From assembly GCA_002104905.1 (NCBI GenBank), contig MCFE01000906.1, positions 1 through 27,386 on the forward strand: a stretch of 27,386 bases of DNA, given 5' to 3'. A program made the translations under genes and the position numbers. Positions 1 through 8,835 of the stretch are shown one piece after another (within the stretch, counting starts at the first letter, position 1; every line of letters starts with the position of its first letter). The notes beneath the pieces were generated by a model, which worked only from the letters and a program-made list of their open reading frames with translations, was not told where the DNA came from and did not search any database. Source of the stretch: Basidiobolus meristosporus CBS 931.73. Lineage: Eukaryota; Basidiobolomycota; Basidiobolomycetes; Basidiobolales; Basidiobolaceae.

Positions 1-721
1 AGTTCATGAAGTCCAACAAGTATTGTGAAGCTATAGAGTACTGTACTCAGTATCTATCAAGTGGAAAAATTACAAACAGCTACAAAGCAAAGGCTACTTT
101 GCATATATTCATGACCATTCCTTTGCATTAGTGCTTGATGGATCTTCATCAAGCTAGTACTCCACCTGCAAATCCTGTTGTCCACTGATTATCATCAACC
201 TGAATCAGTTTCCAATCTTATTATAGCAAAGCAGAAGTTCTATAGTTGTCTCTGGTATCTGGGCCTAAATCACCACCTAACCTGGATAGTTACCTGTATA
301 CATTCTTGGGGGATGTTGCATGCTTTACACCAGGACACTGGCAAATGGCCATTATGTCGAAGTATGTGTTATTACATGCATTGGAGACCCCCCATCCATC
401 ATCAAGACAACTAACTTTTTTGGGCATAATGAATGGTATTGCTGTGAATTGCATGAGATCCAGTGCAGTTGCTTCATAACTCATCCCTTGATATTATACA
501 AATACCAATACTAAGAACATAACTATCCCACAAAGAGAATGCACAAAAGTTAGCATGCAATTGCAGCAAGGTGACAAGCTTTAAGCCATTGCCAGATTAT
601 GAAATTTATCAAAAACTAGAGATACTTACAGCAAAGGAGATCTGTTAGAGCATAAGTTTTCCACAGAGAGCAATGCCCTTGCTCCTCAACAATATGCCTA
701 CACTAATGACCAAATTATACT
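1..721 (+). pseudogene. CACTA-like (Plavaka-type) transposase, copy A, central part
   Basis: This is the left part of a decayed DNA-transposon transposase. The same segments occur in the same order in copy G on the minus strand. Near the left edge it reads NKYCEAIEYCTQY, matching NKYCKALQYHTQY in copy G. Further on it has CIGDPPSIIK followed by FFGHNEWYCC, the 'GD.PA..K...F.GHN..Y.C' block that precedes the metal-binding cysteines in CACTA transposases. At about 660-720 it reads PQRAMPLLLNN, the counterpart of the MHLLFNN block. At least two frame changes and several stops separate these pieces. Homology stops abruptly at 721 in the middle of the codon run TKLY, where a copia LTR begins, and resumes at 10825. 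The 5' end lies outside the window. Confidence 0.75.
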
Positions 722-1046
722 TGTAATCAACATTTGTCACACACCTAGATGTTCACCTGACTCAGTCATTACTTGCAGCTCATTGGAAACACCAACCAAA
801 TCTCTTGTAGGGACTTAGAATATCTTGTCCAAAACATCAGATACCCATATTACAAAATTTCTCAAAGTTATCTAAACCACCCCAAGCATTGCTCATATGC
901 TCCTGGGACCTTCCTAAAAATATTTTACATGTTTTTTATTGCAAGACCATGTAGATGTATAAATACTACTTTACATCAGATAAATGAGTTCCACATAATC
1001 TAATAGTTCTCCCAAACACTTCCAATATCTGCAAGACTCTCAGACA
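722..1046 (+). repeat. 5' LTR of copia-1
   Basis: This block aligns over its whole length with the two copia-2 LTRs but is much more diverged. It begins TGTAATCAACATTTGT, against TGTTGTAAAAATTTGT in copia-2, and ends in CAGACA, against ACAACA. It keeps the TATA-like TATAAATA (958-965) at the same place as in copia-2. It interrupts the CACTA-A reading frame. It is followed by a decayed primer binding site and the first bases of gag, then by the copia-2 insertion. Confidence 0.75.
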
Positions 1047-1133
1047 GAGTATGGACCCAAACCTGTGACTCTCTGCAATGGTGACTACTGCCATATCTTG
1101 AATTTCACCTCTGCTGAAAATTTGATTTGATCT
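1047..1133 (+). pseudogene. Copia-1 PBS remnant and gag start
   Basis: The sequence GAGTATGGACCC aligns with the copia-2 primer binding site GGTTATGAGCCC. It is followed by a diverged copy of the first 80 bases of copia-2 gag, including CTCTGCTGAAAA and the bases TTTGATTTGATCT. The segment ends with GATCT (1129-1133), exactly where copia-2 begins. The continuation of this gag is at 5409. Confidence 0.7.
1129..1133. repeat. Target site duplication of copia-2, left copy (GATCT)
   Basis: GATCT directly precedes the TGTTGTAAAA terminus of the copia-2 5' LTR and recurs at 5409-5413 directly after the 3' LTR terminus. Five bases is the usual duplication length for Ty1/copia integrases. Confidence 0.9.
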
Positions 1134-1482
1134 TGTTGTAAAAATTTGTACCTCCACCTAAATATTCACCTAACTTAGTCACTTTGATCATTTCCTTCAA
1201 ATCCTAGAGAATACCTACCAAATTCCTTGTTGGGATTTGCTTAGAATATTTTCACCAAAATGCCAGGTACCCAGAACATGAGAATTCTCAAAGTTGTCCA
1301 AACAGCCCCAAACTTTGCACAAATGTTCTTGGGACCTTGCTCAGCCTATTCTATATGTTTTTAATGCCAAGACCATGTAAAAGTATAAATACTACTTTTA
1401 AATTCAATAAGTAATTAAGTGAAAACCACATAATCTACTTGTCCTCCCAATCACTTCCAATATCTCCAAGACTCTTACAACA
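1134..1482 (+). repeat. 5' LTR of copia-2
   Basis: This is 349 bp, starting TGTTGTAAAAATTTG and ending CTCTTACAACA. A TATA-like TATAAATA is at 1384-1391. The copy at 5060-5408 has the same length. Confidence 0.9.
1384..1391 (+). promoter_or_regulatory. TATA-like box in copia-2 5' LTR
   Basis: TATAAATA sits about 90 bp before the LTR end. The same octamer occurs at 5310-5317 in the 3' LTR and at 958-965 in the copia-1 LTR, so it has been kept while surrounding bases drifted. It is the likely core promoter of the LTR. Confidence 0.5.
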
Positions 1483-1495
1483 GGTTATGAGCCCC
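1483..1495 (+). other. Primer binding site complementary to the anticodon arm of initiator tRNA-Met
   Basis: GGTTATGAGCCCC follows the LTR end without a spacer. Its complement GGGCTCATAACC is the anticodon loop and stem of eukaryotic initiator tRNA-Met (CAU anticodon), not a tRNA 3' CCA end. Drosophila copia and yeast Ty5 are known to prime from such a half-tRNA. The same site is found in copia-3 and, decayed, in copia-1. Confidence 0.75.
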
Positions 1496-2245
1496 AAGCT
1501 GTCACTCTCTGCAATGTCTACTTCTGCTATTACTGGAATTTTACCCTCTGCTGAAAAGTTGGATGGATCTAACTACCAGGTGAGAAGGTGAAGATGAAAA
1601 TGCTGCTACAAGAAAGAGACCTTTGGGATATTGTCATGGGAGAAAAATGCCCTCCTAAAAATGTGGGAGGGGAAGCCTTAAAGTACCAGAAGAAAGAACA
1701 AATTGCCTTTAACTGCATTTGCCTCAATGTTAAGGACAAATTGATAATTGAATGCTCAAGAGCAAATATGGCAAAGAATGCCTGGAAGGCATTAGAAAAC
1801 ACCTACCAGTCATGTTCAGCTGCTAAGAAAATGTATCTGAGACAAAAATTCTTTACTATGAAGATGCTGCCAGGATAAGAAATGAAGAATCTAATTCACA
1901 GAATTACCCTGCTGGTAGATGAAATGGAATCTTTGGGCATACCAACTACTGATGAGGATGTGATAGTTACCATCCTGAATAGCCTGACAGATGAGTTTCA
2001 GGGCCTGTATCAGCCCTAGAGTCCAGAACTGAAGATTTGATCTTATATTACACATATGGAAGGCTCCTGGATGAAGAATTAAGAATATCAAGCGCCAATA
2101 AAAAGGAAGAAAAAATGCTTTGATAAGCAATGATAGCCAGCAAAGGAGGTACCCAAGACCCTACAATGGCAACAACAATCTGTTTTGCAACTATTGCAAA
2201 AGGAAAAGACACACATTAGACTGGTGACTCAAAAAGAGATAATAA
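1487..2245 (+). pseudogene. Copia-2 gag (UBN2-type) with zinc knuckle remnant
   Basis: This is the nucleocapsid/capsid precursor that packages element RNA. The first ATG (1487) lies inside the primer binding site, and a second in-frame ATG is at 1514. The opening includes KLDGSNYQ, then a frameshift near 1585, then LLQERDLWDIVMGEKCPP, KNAWKALENTYQS and MYLRQKFFTMKMLPG, the usual order of a Retrotran_gag_2/UBN2 protein. A TAA interrupts at 1876-1878 and more stops follow. Near 2180-2235 the bases encode FCNYCKRKRHTLDW, a CX2CX4H zinc knuckle whose final Cys position is no longer Cys. Confidence 0.8.
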
Positions 2246-2334
2246 GCAAAAGAAGCCTGAATATGGAAATGCTGCAACAACTGAAGATAGACTATTCATA
2301 TTTGCACTCAAAATGACCACAAACACTTGATGCA

Positions 2335-2590
2335 GTGGCCAAAGGAACTATCCAAGTAAACCTTAGAAGCAGTGAAGGAAGCCATACACTCACCTTTAAA
2401 GAAGTACCCTGTGTACCAGAAATAGCCAAGAACCTACTATCTATAAGCAAGGCCACAGCAGAAGGACTCAGTTTCAGCTTTGACAATTCTGGATGCCAGA
2501 TCACTGATCAAAATGGTACCCATATTATGTTAAGTATCATACACCAAAATCTATACAAGTTGACTTACATTCCATCATATTTGAAAGCCA
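2335..2590 (+). pseudogene. Copia-2 protease remnant without active site
   Basis: The reading frame MAKGTIQVNL, then LTFKEVPCVPEIAKNLLSIS, is the second half of a copia aspartic protease, which cuts the Gag-Pol polyprotein. The stretch that should carry the D(S/T)G motif between the zinc knuckle and this point is missing. Copia-1 still has that stretch (about 10360-10500), so the loss is a deletion specific to copia-2. The frame continues unbroken into the GAG-pre-integrase region up to 2787. Confidence 0.7.
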
Positions 2591-3500
2591 ATATAAGTAA
2601 CTTAAATGAAGAAACACCAATGCTTTGGCACAGGATATTTGGGCACATCAATTTTGATTATTTGTGCAAAATGATCAAAGATCAGCTAATTTCTGGAGTG
2701 AAAATTGATCCCCCAGCTAATTGGAGCACTGTGAAGCCTGCATATATGAGAAACAAGCCAGACAACCGTTCAAGAGCTCTGGGTTAATTATAACTAAGAA
2801 AAATTGGATCTAATTCACTCAGATCTGTGTGGACCTATGCAAAATTTATCATTAGGTGGAATGAAGTATTTAATCACTTTTATTGATGACTATACAATAC
2901 ACATGTGAGACTACTTCATGGAGAGAAAGGAGGAAGCTCTGTCTAGGTTCAGGGAGTTTAAGCCATGGCAGAGAGAGAAACTGGTGAAAAAATCAAGAAA
3001 ATATGCTCTGACAATGGTTGAGCATATACCTCAAAACTCTTCATCCACTTCTGCAAAATTCATGGGATAAAGCAAGAGACTACTGTACCATACTCCCCAC
3101 AGCAAAATGGAGTAGCAGAACGTGCTCACAGATCAGTAACTCATATGGCAAAACCTATCATCCATGATCAAAAATTATTCTATGATGTTTAGGTGGAATC
3201 AATTGCTACAGCTGTACACCTTGAAAATAGGAGTTATAACAGAATACTTTGTGATTATACTCCATTTGAAGCATGGAATGGACGCAGACCAAGTGCAGAA
3301 CATCCAAGAACATTTGGGTGTACAATATATGCCAAGAAACTGCCCTCAAATCAGTCAAATTTGAGTCAAAAAGTGTAGATGCAAATGTTTGGGCTACCGC
3401 AATGAGAGTAAAGCATACAGACTCTACAATACCAAATCAAAGAAGCTAATCAAGTCCAGGGATGTGTTGTCTGATGAATATTCAAATTTTCACAAAAAAT
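2591..3500 (+). pseudogene. Copia-2 integrase (GAG-pre-integrase and rve core)
   Basis: It opens with LWHRIFGHINFDYL, the histidine part of the HHCC zinc-binding domain. A stop follows at 2787. The core shows TFIDDYT (first catalytic Asp, near 2880), CSDNG-stop-AY (second Asp, near 3010; a glycine codon has become TGA), and YSPQQNGVAERAHRS (catalytic Glu, near 3100-3140). It ends with YTPFEAWNGRRPS and HPRTFGCTIYAKKL, the usual integrase C-terminal signature of copia. Tryptophan codons have become stops near 2907 and 3190. It is inactive. Confidence 0.85.
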
Positions 3501-4333
3501 GCCATCAGATGATGACAAAAATCTGATCTCAAGTCCACCAATTGTCAGGATTGAGTCAGTGCAAAACAATGAAAATATTTTGCTCCAGAGGACTCTACAG
3601 CCATGGTTTAGCCAGGATCAGTGCCCTGGAATATCCCAGATGTTATTATTCCAGTATCAAATGGCCAGAGATCCACTTGGAAAGAAATAGTTCAAATTGC
3701 TATATCAATGAGTGTACAAACTTAGCCTATGCCTATTCAGTCCATATTGATGAGCCCCAAACTGTAAAAGAGGCCCTAAATAGCCCTCAGACAAAGTTTT
3801 GGAGATATGCAAAGACTGATGAATATCAGGCCCTGATGGAAATTCAACTTGGACTTAGTCACATTACCAATCAACCAAAAATCAATTGGATGCAGATGGG
3901 TCTTCAAGACAAAATACAAGGCTGATGGTACAATTGAAAGATACAAAGCAAGACCTGTGGCCAAAGGATACTCTCAAACAAAGGAACCTGACTATACTGA
4001 GACCTTTGCACCAGTAGCCAAGTTTAATTCCATTGGATTAATATTGGCTATTGCAGTCAAATGGATGTAAAAACTGCATATTCAAATGGAACTTGATAAA
4101 GACTAGAAACATTGGAAGAGACTAAATCCAGCCTATCTAAGGAGTTCAAGATGTCTGATCTAGGAGAACTCAGTTACTACTTAGGGATAAAGTTCCCCAT
4201 AGACAGAGGTACCCAGACTACTGCCCTAAGCCAGTCCAAGTCCATTCAAGATATACCAAAGAAGTACAAAATGGAAGACTGTACACTGGCAGCTACCCTA
4301 ATGGAGACAAACCTCAACTTGGTCAAAACTTAA
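3500..4333 (+). pseudogene. Copia-2 linker and reverse transcriptase with catalytic region deleted
   Basis: After a poorly conserved linker, the RT (RVT_2) starts with EALNSPQTKFWRYAK and DLVTLPINQKSIGCRWVFKT, then RPVAKGYSQTKEPDYTETFA and DVKTAYSNGT. It then jumps at about 4095 to KEFKMSDLGELSYYLGIKF. In an intact copia RT about 100 residues lie between these blocks, including YVDD. None is present, so the polymerase site was lost by an internal deletion of some 300-400 bp. There are also frame changes near 3850 and 4070. It cannot make cDNA. Confidence 0.85.
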
Positions 4334-4348
4334 TCAAATCAAGAGAAC

Positions 4349-5046
4349 TTGGTGCCATCTGAAAGCCCCAACTTTCCTTATCAATCTATGGCTGGCAGTC
4401 TGATGTATATCATGCTTGCAACATGTCCAGATATCTCATATTCAGTGGGAGTTGTCAGCCAGCATAATCAGAACTATGGATCTGATCATATTGCAGCAGT
4501 TAAGAGGATTTTTAGATACCTGAAAGGAGCTGCTGATATCTACCTAAGATACACTTATAAGAACTCAGAACAGGATCTTGTGGGATACTCTTATGCCAAT
4601 TGGGCACAAAATTTGAAAGTCAGAAGATTCATCACAGGATACACCTTTCTTTACTGTAAAGGAGCAATTTCATGGAAATTAAGAAAGCATCCAACCGTAG
4701 CACTTTCTACCACAGAGGCAGAGTATATGGCAGCCTGTGAAGCTACAAAAGAAGCAATGTTGTTAAGAAAACTTTTTACAGATTTAGGCCTATGTCAAAA
4801 GTGCCTATTACTTTATTTCATGATAATCTAGGATGTACACAATTAAATAGAAATCCAACTTTCATGCTAGAACAAAGCACATAGATATTAGACATCATTT
4901 CATATGTGAACCTATAGAGAATAACTTGATTAGCTTAGTCTACTGTCCTACAGATGAGCTGATTGCAGACATATTTATCATACCATTATCTAGATACAAG
5001 TTTGAATATCTTGAGTCAAAATTAGGACTAGTGAGCATAATCATTT
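4349..5046 (+). pseudogene. Copia-2 RNase H domain
   Basis: This matches the copia RNase H region: YQSMAGSLMYIMLATCPDIS, KRIFRYLKGAADIYLRY, then GYSYANWA, where active copies have GYSDADWA, so both aspartates of this motif are lost. Then come RRFITGYTFLY and ALSTTEAEYMAACEATKEA, and, after stops near 4831, YCPTDELIADIF and YLESKLGLVSI. The domain normally degrades the RNA strand of the RNA-DNA hybrid. It is followed within a few bases by the polypurine tract. Confidence 0.85.
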
Positions 5047-5059
5047 GGCTAAGTGGGAG
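5047..5059 (+). other. Polypurine tract of copia-2
   Basis: GGCTAAGTGGGAG directly precedes the 3' LTR terminus TGTTGTAAAA. AAGTGGGAG-type tracts are typical plus-strand primers of Ty1/copia elements. Confidence 0.75.
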
Positions 5060-5408
5060 TGTTGTAAAAATTTGTAATTCCACCTAAATATTCACCTAAC
5101 TTAGTCACTTAGATCATTACCCTCAAATCCTAGAGAATACTGACCCAATTCCTTGTTGGGATTTACTTGGAATATTTTCACCAAAATACCAGGTACCCAG
5201 AACATCAAAATTCTCAAAGTTGTCCAAACAGCCCCAAACTTTGAACACATGTTCTTGGGACCTTCCTTAACCTATTCTACATGTTTGTAGTGCCAAGACC
5301 ATGTAAAAGTATAAATACTACTTTTACATTCAATATATCATTAAGAGATATCCACATAATCTACTTGTCCTCCCAATCACTTCCAATATCTCCAAGACTT
5401 TTACAACA
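5060..5408 (+). repeat. 3' LTR of copia-2
   Basis: This is 349 bp, the same length as the 5' LTR, with about 30 mismatches by eye. It starts TGTTGTAAAAATTTG and ends CTTTTACAACA, making a clean 10-base inverted terminus. The TATA-like TATAAATA is at 5310-5317. Confidence 0.9.
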
Positions 5409-5413
5409 GATCT
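5409..5413. repeat. Target site duplication of copia-2, right copy (GATCT)
   Basis: GATCT is identical to 1129-1133. In copia-2 itself the homologous gag position also reads GATCTAACTACC, which confirms that these bases belong to the target gag and not to the insert. Confidence 0.9.
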
Positions 5414-5675
5414 AACTACCAAATGAGGAAAGAAAAGATGAAGAGGCTGCTTCAGTGATTAGATCTTAGAGATTTTGCTATGGAAGAAGAATGCCCCTCT
5501 AAAAATGTGAGAGAAATAGCCTTCAAGTACCAGAGGAAAGATCAAAGTGCATATAACTGCATTTGCCTTACTGTTAAGTCAAAGTGTTAGCTCAATGTTC
5601 TAGAGCAAACAAGGGTATGAATACCTGGAAGGCACAAGAAGGCACCTACCAGTCAAGTTCAGCTGCTAGTATATG
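5409..5675 (+). pseudogene. Copia-1 gag, middle fragment
   Basis: This continues the gag begun at 1047-1133. It aligns base for base with 1566-1830 of copia-2, including AACTGCATTTGCCTTACTGTTAA and CACCTACCAGTCAAGTTCAG, with several stops. Similarity to copia-2 ends within about 5673-5695, where block X begins. The next recognisable gag sequence of this copy is near 9985. Confidence 0.75.
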
Positions 5676-6776
5676 ATGTATAAATATCATGTATTACAAA
5701 GAAGCAGTTGTGGTGGTGTATAAGTCCAGGGGAGAGATAAGGCCAACACTGCTCAAGTATTTTGCATGTGGGTTATTCACTGGGTGTAATAGCCTCTGGC
5801 AAAAGCTTGCTAGGAATACCTGAGTTCTGTCTCTACTCTAATGTGATGGGGACTGAAGCCACAAGCATGTCAAGGGAAAAATATTGAGCAACAATCACCA
5901 ATTTAATTGGCATCTTAACAAATGTACATGCTGAGCTCAGCATCATTCAAGTTGACAACATACTAAAGCTTCCAAAGCCAAGACAACTGTAAGCTTCACC
6001 AGCAGGGACATGAAAAGAATGCAGCTATGGTCTATAGTTACAAAGACAGAAAGTATATTTGCCTTTGCAAGAGCAAACTAGGGGAAGAATAATATATGAT
6101 AAAGATATCTACTCTAAGTATTCCTCACAAGTAGTGCCTCCAAGGTCAGCTGGCAGTCAGCATGGTTTCCTAGGATTGTCCTGTGGTCTGGGATGGGATG
6201 TCCAGGTAGCAGTGATCACACTAATCAACAAGTCAGTATATTGACAAAAGGGATGATGATTTATTGTTGAGGGATTGCTCCACCATATACTTTTCTCACT
6301 GCTTAGTAATTACTAATCACAGTGTTCCAGAAGGTTGTGGATATCAATAGAACTCCAAAGAACATTGGAATTAGCTAAAAGTGTTTTAAGTAGATGTCGC
6401 AAGGTTCTAAGAGGCATGGCACCTTCAACCAATCAGGGGTCAGTATTCTAAAACTTTTGTAACAGAGGGATACTGTACATGGAGTGAAAATGGTAGTGAT
6501 GGTGACAGGACTTGATCTTGTGTTATAGGTCCTGGCATGAGTACTTGACCAGTGTGGAAGCACTTATATCTAGTAGGCATACATATAGTGAGGGATAGCA
6601 AGTGCAATAAATCAGCAGGTCTCATAGCTAACAGGCTTATGTGATAGTACTGATCAGATAAGACAAATGAGATAAAATCTAAACTAGGGTAGTAGAGATT
6701 CAGGGAAGTAATAAATATGAGAATGGGCACATCTGTCAGTGGGTGTCATTATGACCCCATTACTCCATCAGTGGGA
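5676..6776. other. Block X: unidentified insertion inside copia-1 gag
   Basis: About 1.1 kb that I cannot assign. It separates two collinear parts of copia-1 gag, so it looks like an insertion, and it is itself the target of copia-3 (its last bases GATAT are duplicated at 9956-9960). Short open frames exist (for example 6059-6244 plus and 6440-6730 minus) but none resembles a known protein. I see no clear terminal inverted repeat, LTR or poly-A tail. The left junction region contains the near-palindrome TGATGTATAAATATCATG. Its right end is probably 9961 to about 9985. Confidence 0.45.
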
Positions 6777-6781
6777 GATAT
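6777..6781. repeat. Target site duplication of copia-3, left copy (GATAT)
   Basis: GATAT directly precedes TGTTGCAATA, the terminus of copia-3 on the top strand, and recurs at 9956-9960 after CAACA. Confidence 0.85.
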
Positions 6782-7112
6782 TGTTGCAATATAAGAAGCA
6801 GTTTGGATATAAGGAACTTATCAAGTTATAGTGATAATAGTTGAAATGTTGTTTATTCACAAAGTGGATCAGTATTTATACCTTTATAGAAGTAATACAG
6901 CTGTAACACTAAGAAAGGGGGGTTTCTTAACATTCAGGAGCATTCTGTAACAGTTTCTGGGTTAGTACATAATGTTTGGTAAAAAGGGTTTATTTAATCT
7001 TAACTATAGGGGAATAATCATAGGATCATATTTGTGAAGAAACTGGCAAAGTTGGGGCTGCAATCAGGTCCTACAGTGACCAAGACTACTCTAGAATTGT
7101 TAAGTAAGTTTG
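6782..7112 (-). repeat. 3' LTR of copia-3, truncated
   Basis: It aligns with 9586 to about 9915, for example CTGTAACACTAAGAAAGGGG and ATTCAGGAGCATTCTGTAAC. The outer end TGTTGCAATA is intact. The inner end stops after GTTAAGTAAGTTT and runs straight into RT coding sequence, so roughly the first 40 bp of the LTR (minus-strand sense) are gone. On the minus strand it has TATAAATA (6873-6880) followed by AATAAA (6852-6857). Confidence 0.85.
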
Positions 7113-7569
7113 AGCTTATCTTGATCTTGTAGACCCATCCACAACCTAATGGCTTTCTCACATCTGGTAAATTAACCAGTTCCCAAATTTTTGCTTTGAT
7201 CAGCAATTGGTACTCCTCCTGCATGTCTTGTTACCACATAGTAGCATCTGGACTCTGCATTGCCTGTTCCAGATTCTAGGGTTTGGCACATAAGGCAAGA
7301 TAAGCTTCTTCATGATCATTGGATGTCTGCCACCAGGATCCACAGGCATTTCTTATTCTGGTAGATCTACTAACTATGATACTCTGCTCTGATTTGGGAC
7401 TAGTAGAAATATCTCCTGTATCTGGCTGAATTTGGTACGCATATTCTTCATTAAAGTTGATTGCATCATCAGGCAGCTGGCCAATTATTTCTGTGGCTTT
7501 CTGATTGGAATTTTCCTCAAATACAATTTCACAGCTCTTGATCAGCTTCTGAATCTTGCCATCATTCAT
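7113..7569 (-). pseudogene. Copia-3 integrase-RT linker and start of reverse transcriptase
   Basis: Reading on the minus strand, the linker ends with SRSTRIRNACGSWWQ (near 7330-7380), a common copia motif just before RT. RT begins with EEYQLLIKAKIWELVNLPD and GCGWVYKIK (7130-7224), the conserved opening of RVT_2. After KIK the sequence passes directly into the LTR. The remainder of RT, including YVDD, and all of RNase H are absent. Confidence 0.85.
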
Positions 7570-8475
7570 GCTATACCCTTTAGTATCATCACAATACCCA
7601 AGAAAGCTTCTTTTCTACACTTTGGTTCCAGCTTTGAGTGTTTTTTGTCAGTGATGTAATAAAGGACCTCACTGTCTAAGATTCTGAGGTGCTGGAGGTC
7701 AGGTTTCTTGCCTGTATATGTATCAGAGAGTGTACAATCCTGTAGTGCTGTTGTTAGGCATGTATTCCTGATTGTATACTGTGTTAGCAACAGATTCAGC
7801 CCAGAAGTTGTAGCTCATTCCTTTATCATGTAGCTTAGATCTTCCCATCTCTACTATTGTTTTATTTGCACGTTCTGCTACTCCATTTTGCAGTGGAGTA
7901 TGTGGAACAGTGGTCTGCCAAATTACACCAGTAGATGTGTAGTATTTTGCAAACTCCCTTGAGCAGCATTCCCCCCAATGTCACTTTGAGGTATATTCAG
8001 TTTACACCCAGTTTGTGCTTCTGCCATGTTTGTGAAGTATTTAAACATCTCCAGAGCCCCATCCTTTGCTTTGAGGAAGTATACACATGTATATCTTGTC
8101 TTGTTATCAATAAATGTCATAAAGTATCTCTTGGCTCCAAAGAACAGTGTTTTGGTGGTGTTAATACCTCCCAAGCTCCTGAAACATTGCCTAGCTTGTT
8201 TGCCATATGAACATCCCATATAGACACTCAATTTAATTGGAATTAAGTACTTTAGGCCTGAAACAAACTTGTTTTTCATCAATTGGCTCATTTTCAGCTC
8301 CCCAATGTGTCTTAGCCTTCTATGCAACATCACCCAGTTTGTTTCATCAGTTTCAGCAAAGGTGACATACACAGGTACAATGATCTTGCATTGCAAATTG
8401 TATATATATTGTGATCACTCATTCACAAAGCTAATTTTTGTCCATTTTCACTCAATATCAAGCAGCTCAGCTTAG
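7570..8475 (-). pseudogene. Copia-3 integrase
   Basis: On the minus strand it starts with NWVMLHRRLRHIGELKMSQL and GCSYGKQARQCF (HHCC zinc-binding part, 8200-8340). The core follows: FMTFIDNKTRYTCVYFLKAK (first Asp), PQSDIGGNAAQGS (second Asp), and, after a frame change near 7925, HTPLQNGVAERANKT (catalytic Glu). The end reads YTGKKPDLQHLRILDSEVLY and KLEPKCRKEAFLGI (7600-7710). The order and spacing are standard for copia. At least two frameshifts (near 7925 and 7745-7790) make it non-functional. Confidence 0.87.
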
Positions 8476-8487
8476 TAAAAGTATATT

Positions 8488-8760
8488 TCAGTCCCTGAGC
8501 AGTTGCTTTACTGACTGAGAGTTCTTAGCTATTCCAGGGATGCAGAGTACTTCAGTCAGTTTTGCTGCTGTAGCCCCTGAGATGTCACTCATATTTAGCA
8601 GTATAGACCCACTGGGGGTAGCTTTCAGTGCAGAATTGTCTCCCAGATAAACCTTCCTTATGGGAGTAGTCTTCAAGTTGCTGATACACTCCTTTATACC
8701 ACAAATAAGCTGTGATGCTCAAGAGTCAAGATACCATTCATTACTTTCATCACACTCTCT
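8488..8760 (-). pseudogene. Copia-3 aspartic protease
   Basis: On the minus strand the active-site region reads EWYLDS-stop-AS (near 8715-8745), where family members have LDSGAS; the glycine codon is now TGA. Then come KVYLGDNSALKATPSGSI and VLCIPGIAKNSQSV (8490-8650), the usual G-D-x-S and V-L-x-x-P-G-x-A-x-N blocks. A domain of this kind cuts the polyprotein. The stop in the catalytic motif makes it inactive. Confidence 0.82.
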
Positions 8761-8835
8761 TGTACAGTTACAAATAACTGCTCATTAGTAGTAATATTAT
8801 TTGCCTGCTCCAGTTTCTTTTTTTTTGTCTGCTTG

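Larger units (their letters stand above)
1134..5408 (+). mobile_element. Copia-2: near full-length Ty1/copia retrotransposon, defective
   Basis: The element has two 349-bp LTRs with inverted termini TGTTGTAAAA and TTTTACAACA (3' LTR; the 5' LTR ends CTTACAACA), a primer binding site directly after the 5' LTR, pol in the copia order (protease, integrase, RT, RNase H), a purine-rich tract before the 3' LTR, and a GATCT target duplication. It is inserted in the gag of an older copy of its own family. The two LTRs differ at about 30 of 349 positions by eye (about 8%). It is dead: there are many stops, the protease active-site region is missing, about 100 codons of RT including YVDD are missing, and the RNase H acidic residues are changed. 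Confidence 0.9.

Noticed and set aside
178-514. Three overlapping short plus-strand frames as separate small genes
   Set aside because: They are frame pieces of one decayed CACTA transposase; each matches part of copy G.
6059-6730. Open frames in block X as genes
   Set aside because: They are short, on both strands, have no recognisable motif and lie in a block with no other coding signal.
3005-8745. TGA at conserved glycine or tryptophan codons in several domains (copia-2 integrase, copia-3 protease, gypsy-F integrase), hinting at TGA recoding
   Set aside because: TAA and TAG stops and frameshifts are equally common in the same domains, and the host code cannot be inferred from dead elements. 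Ordinary decay is the simpler reading.
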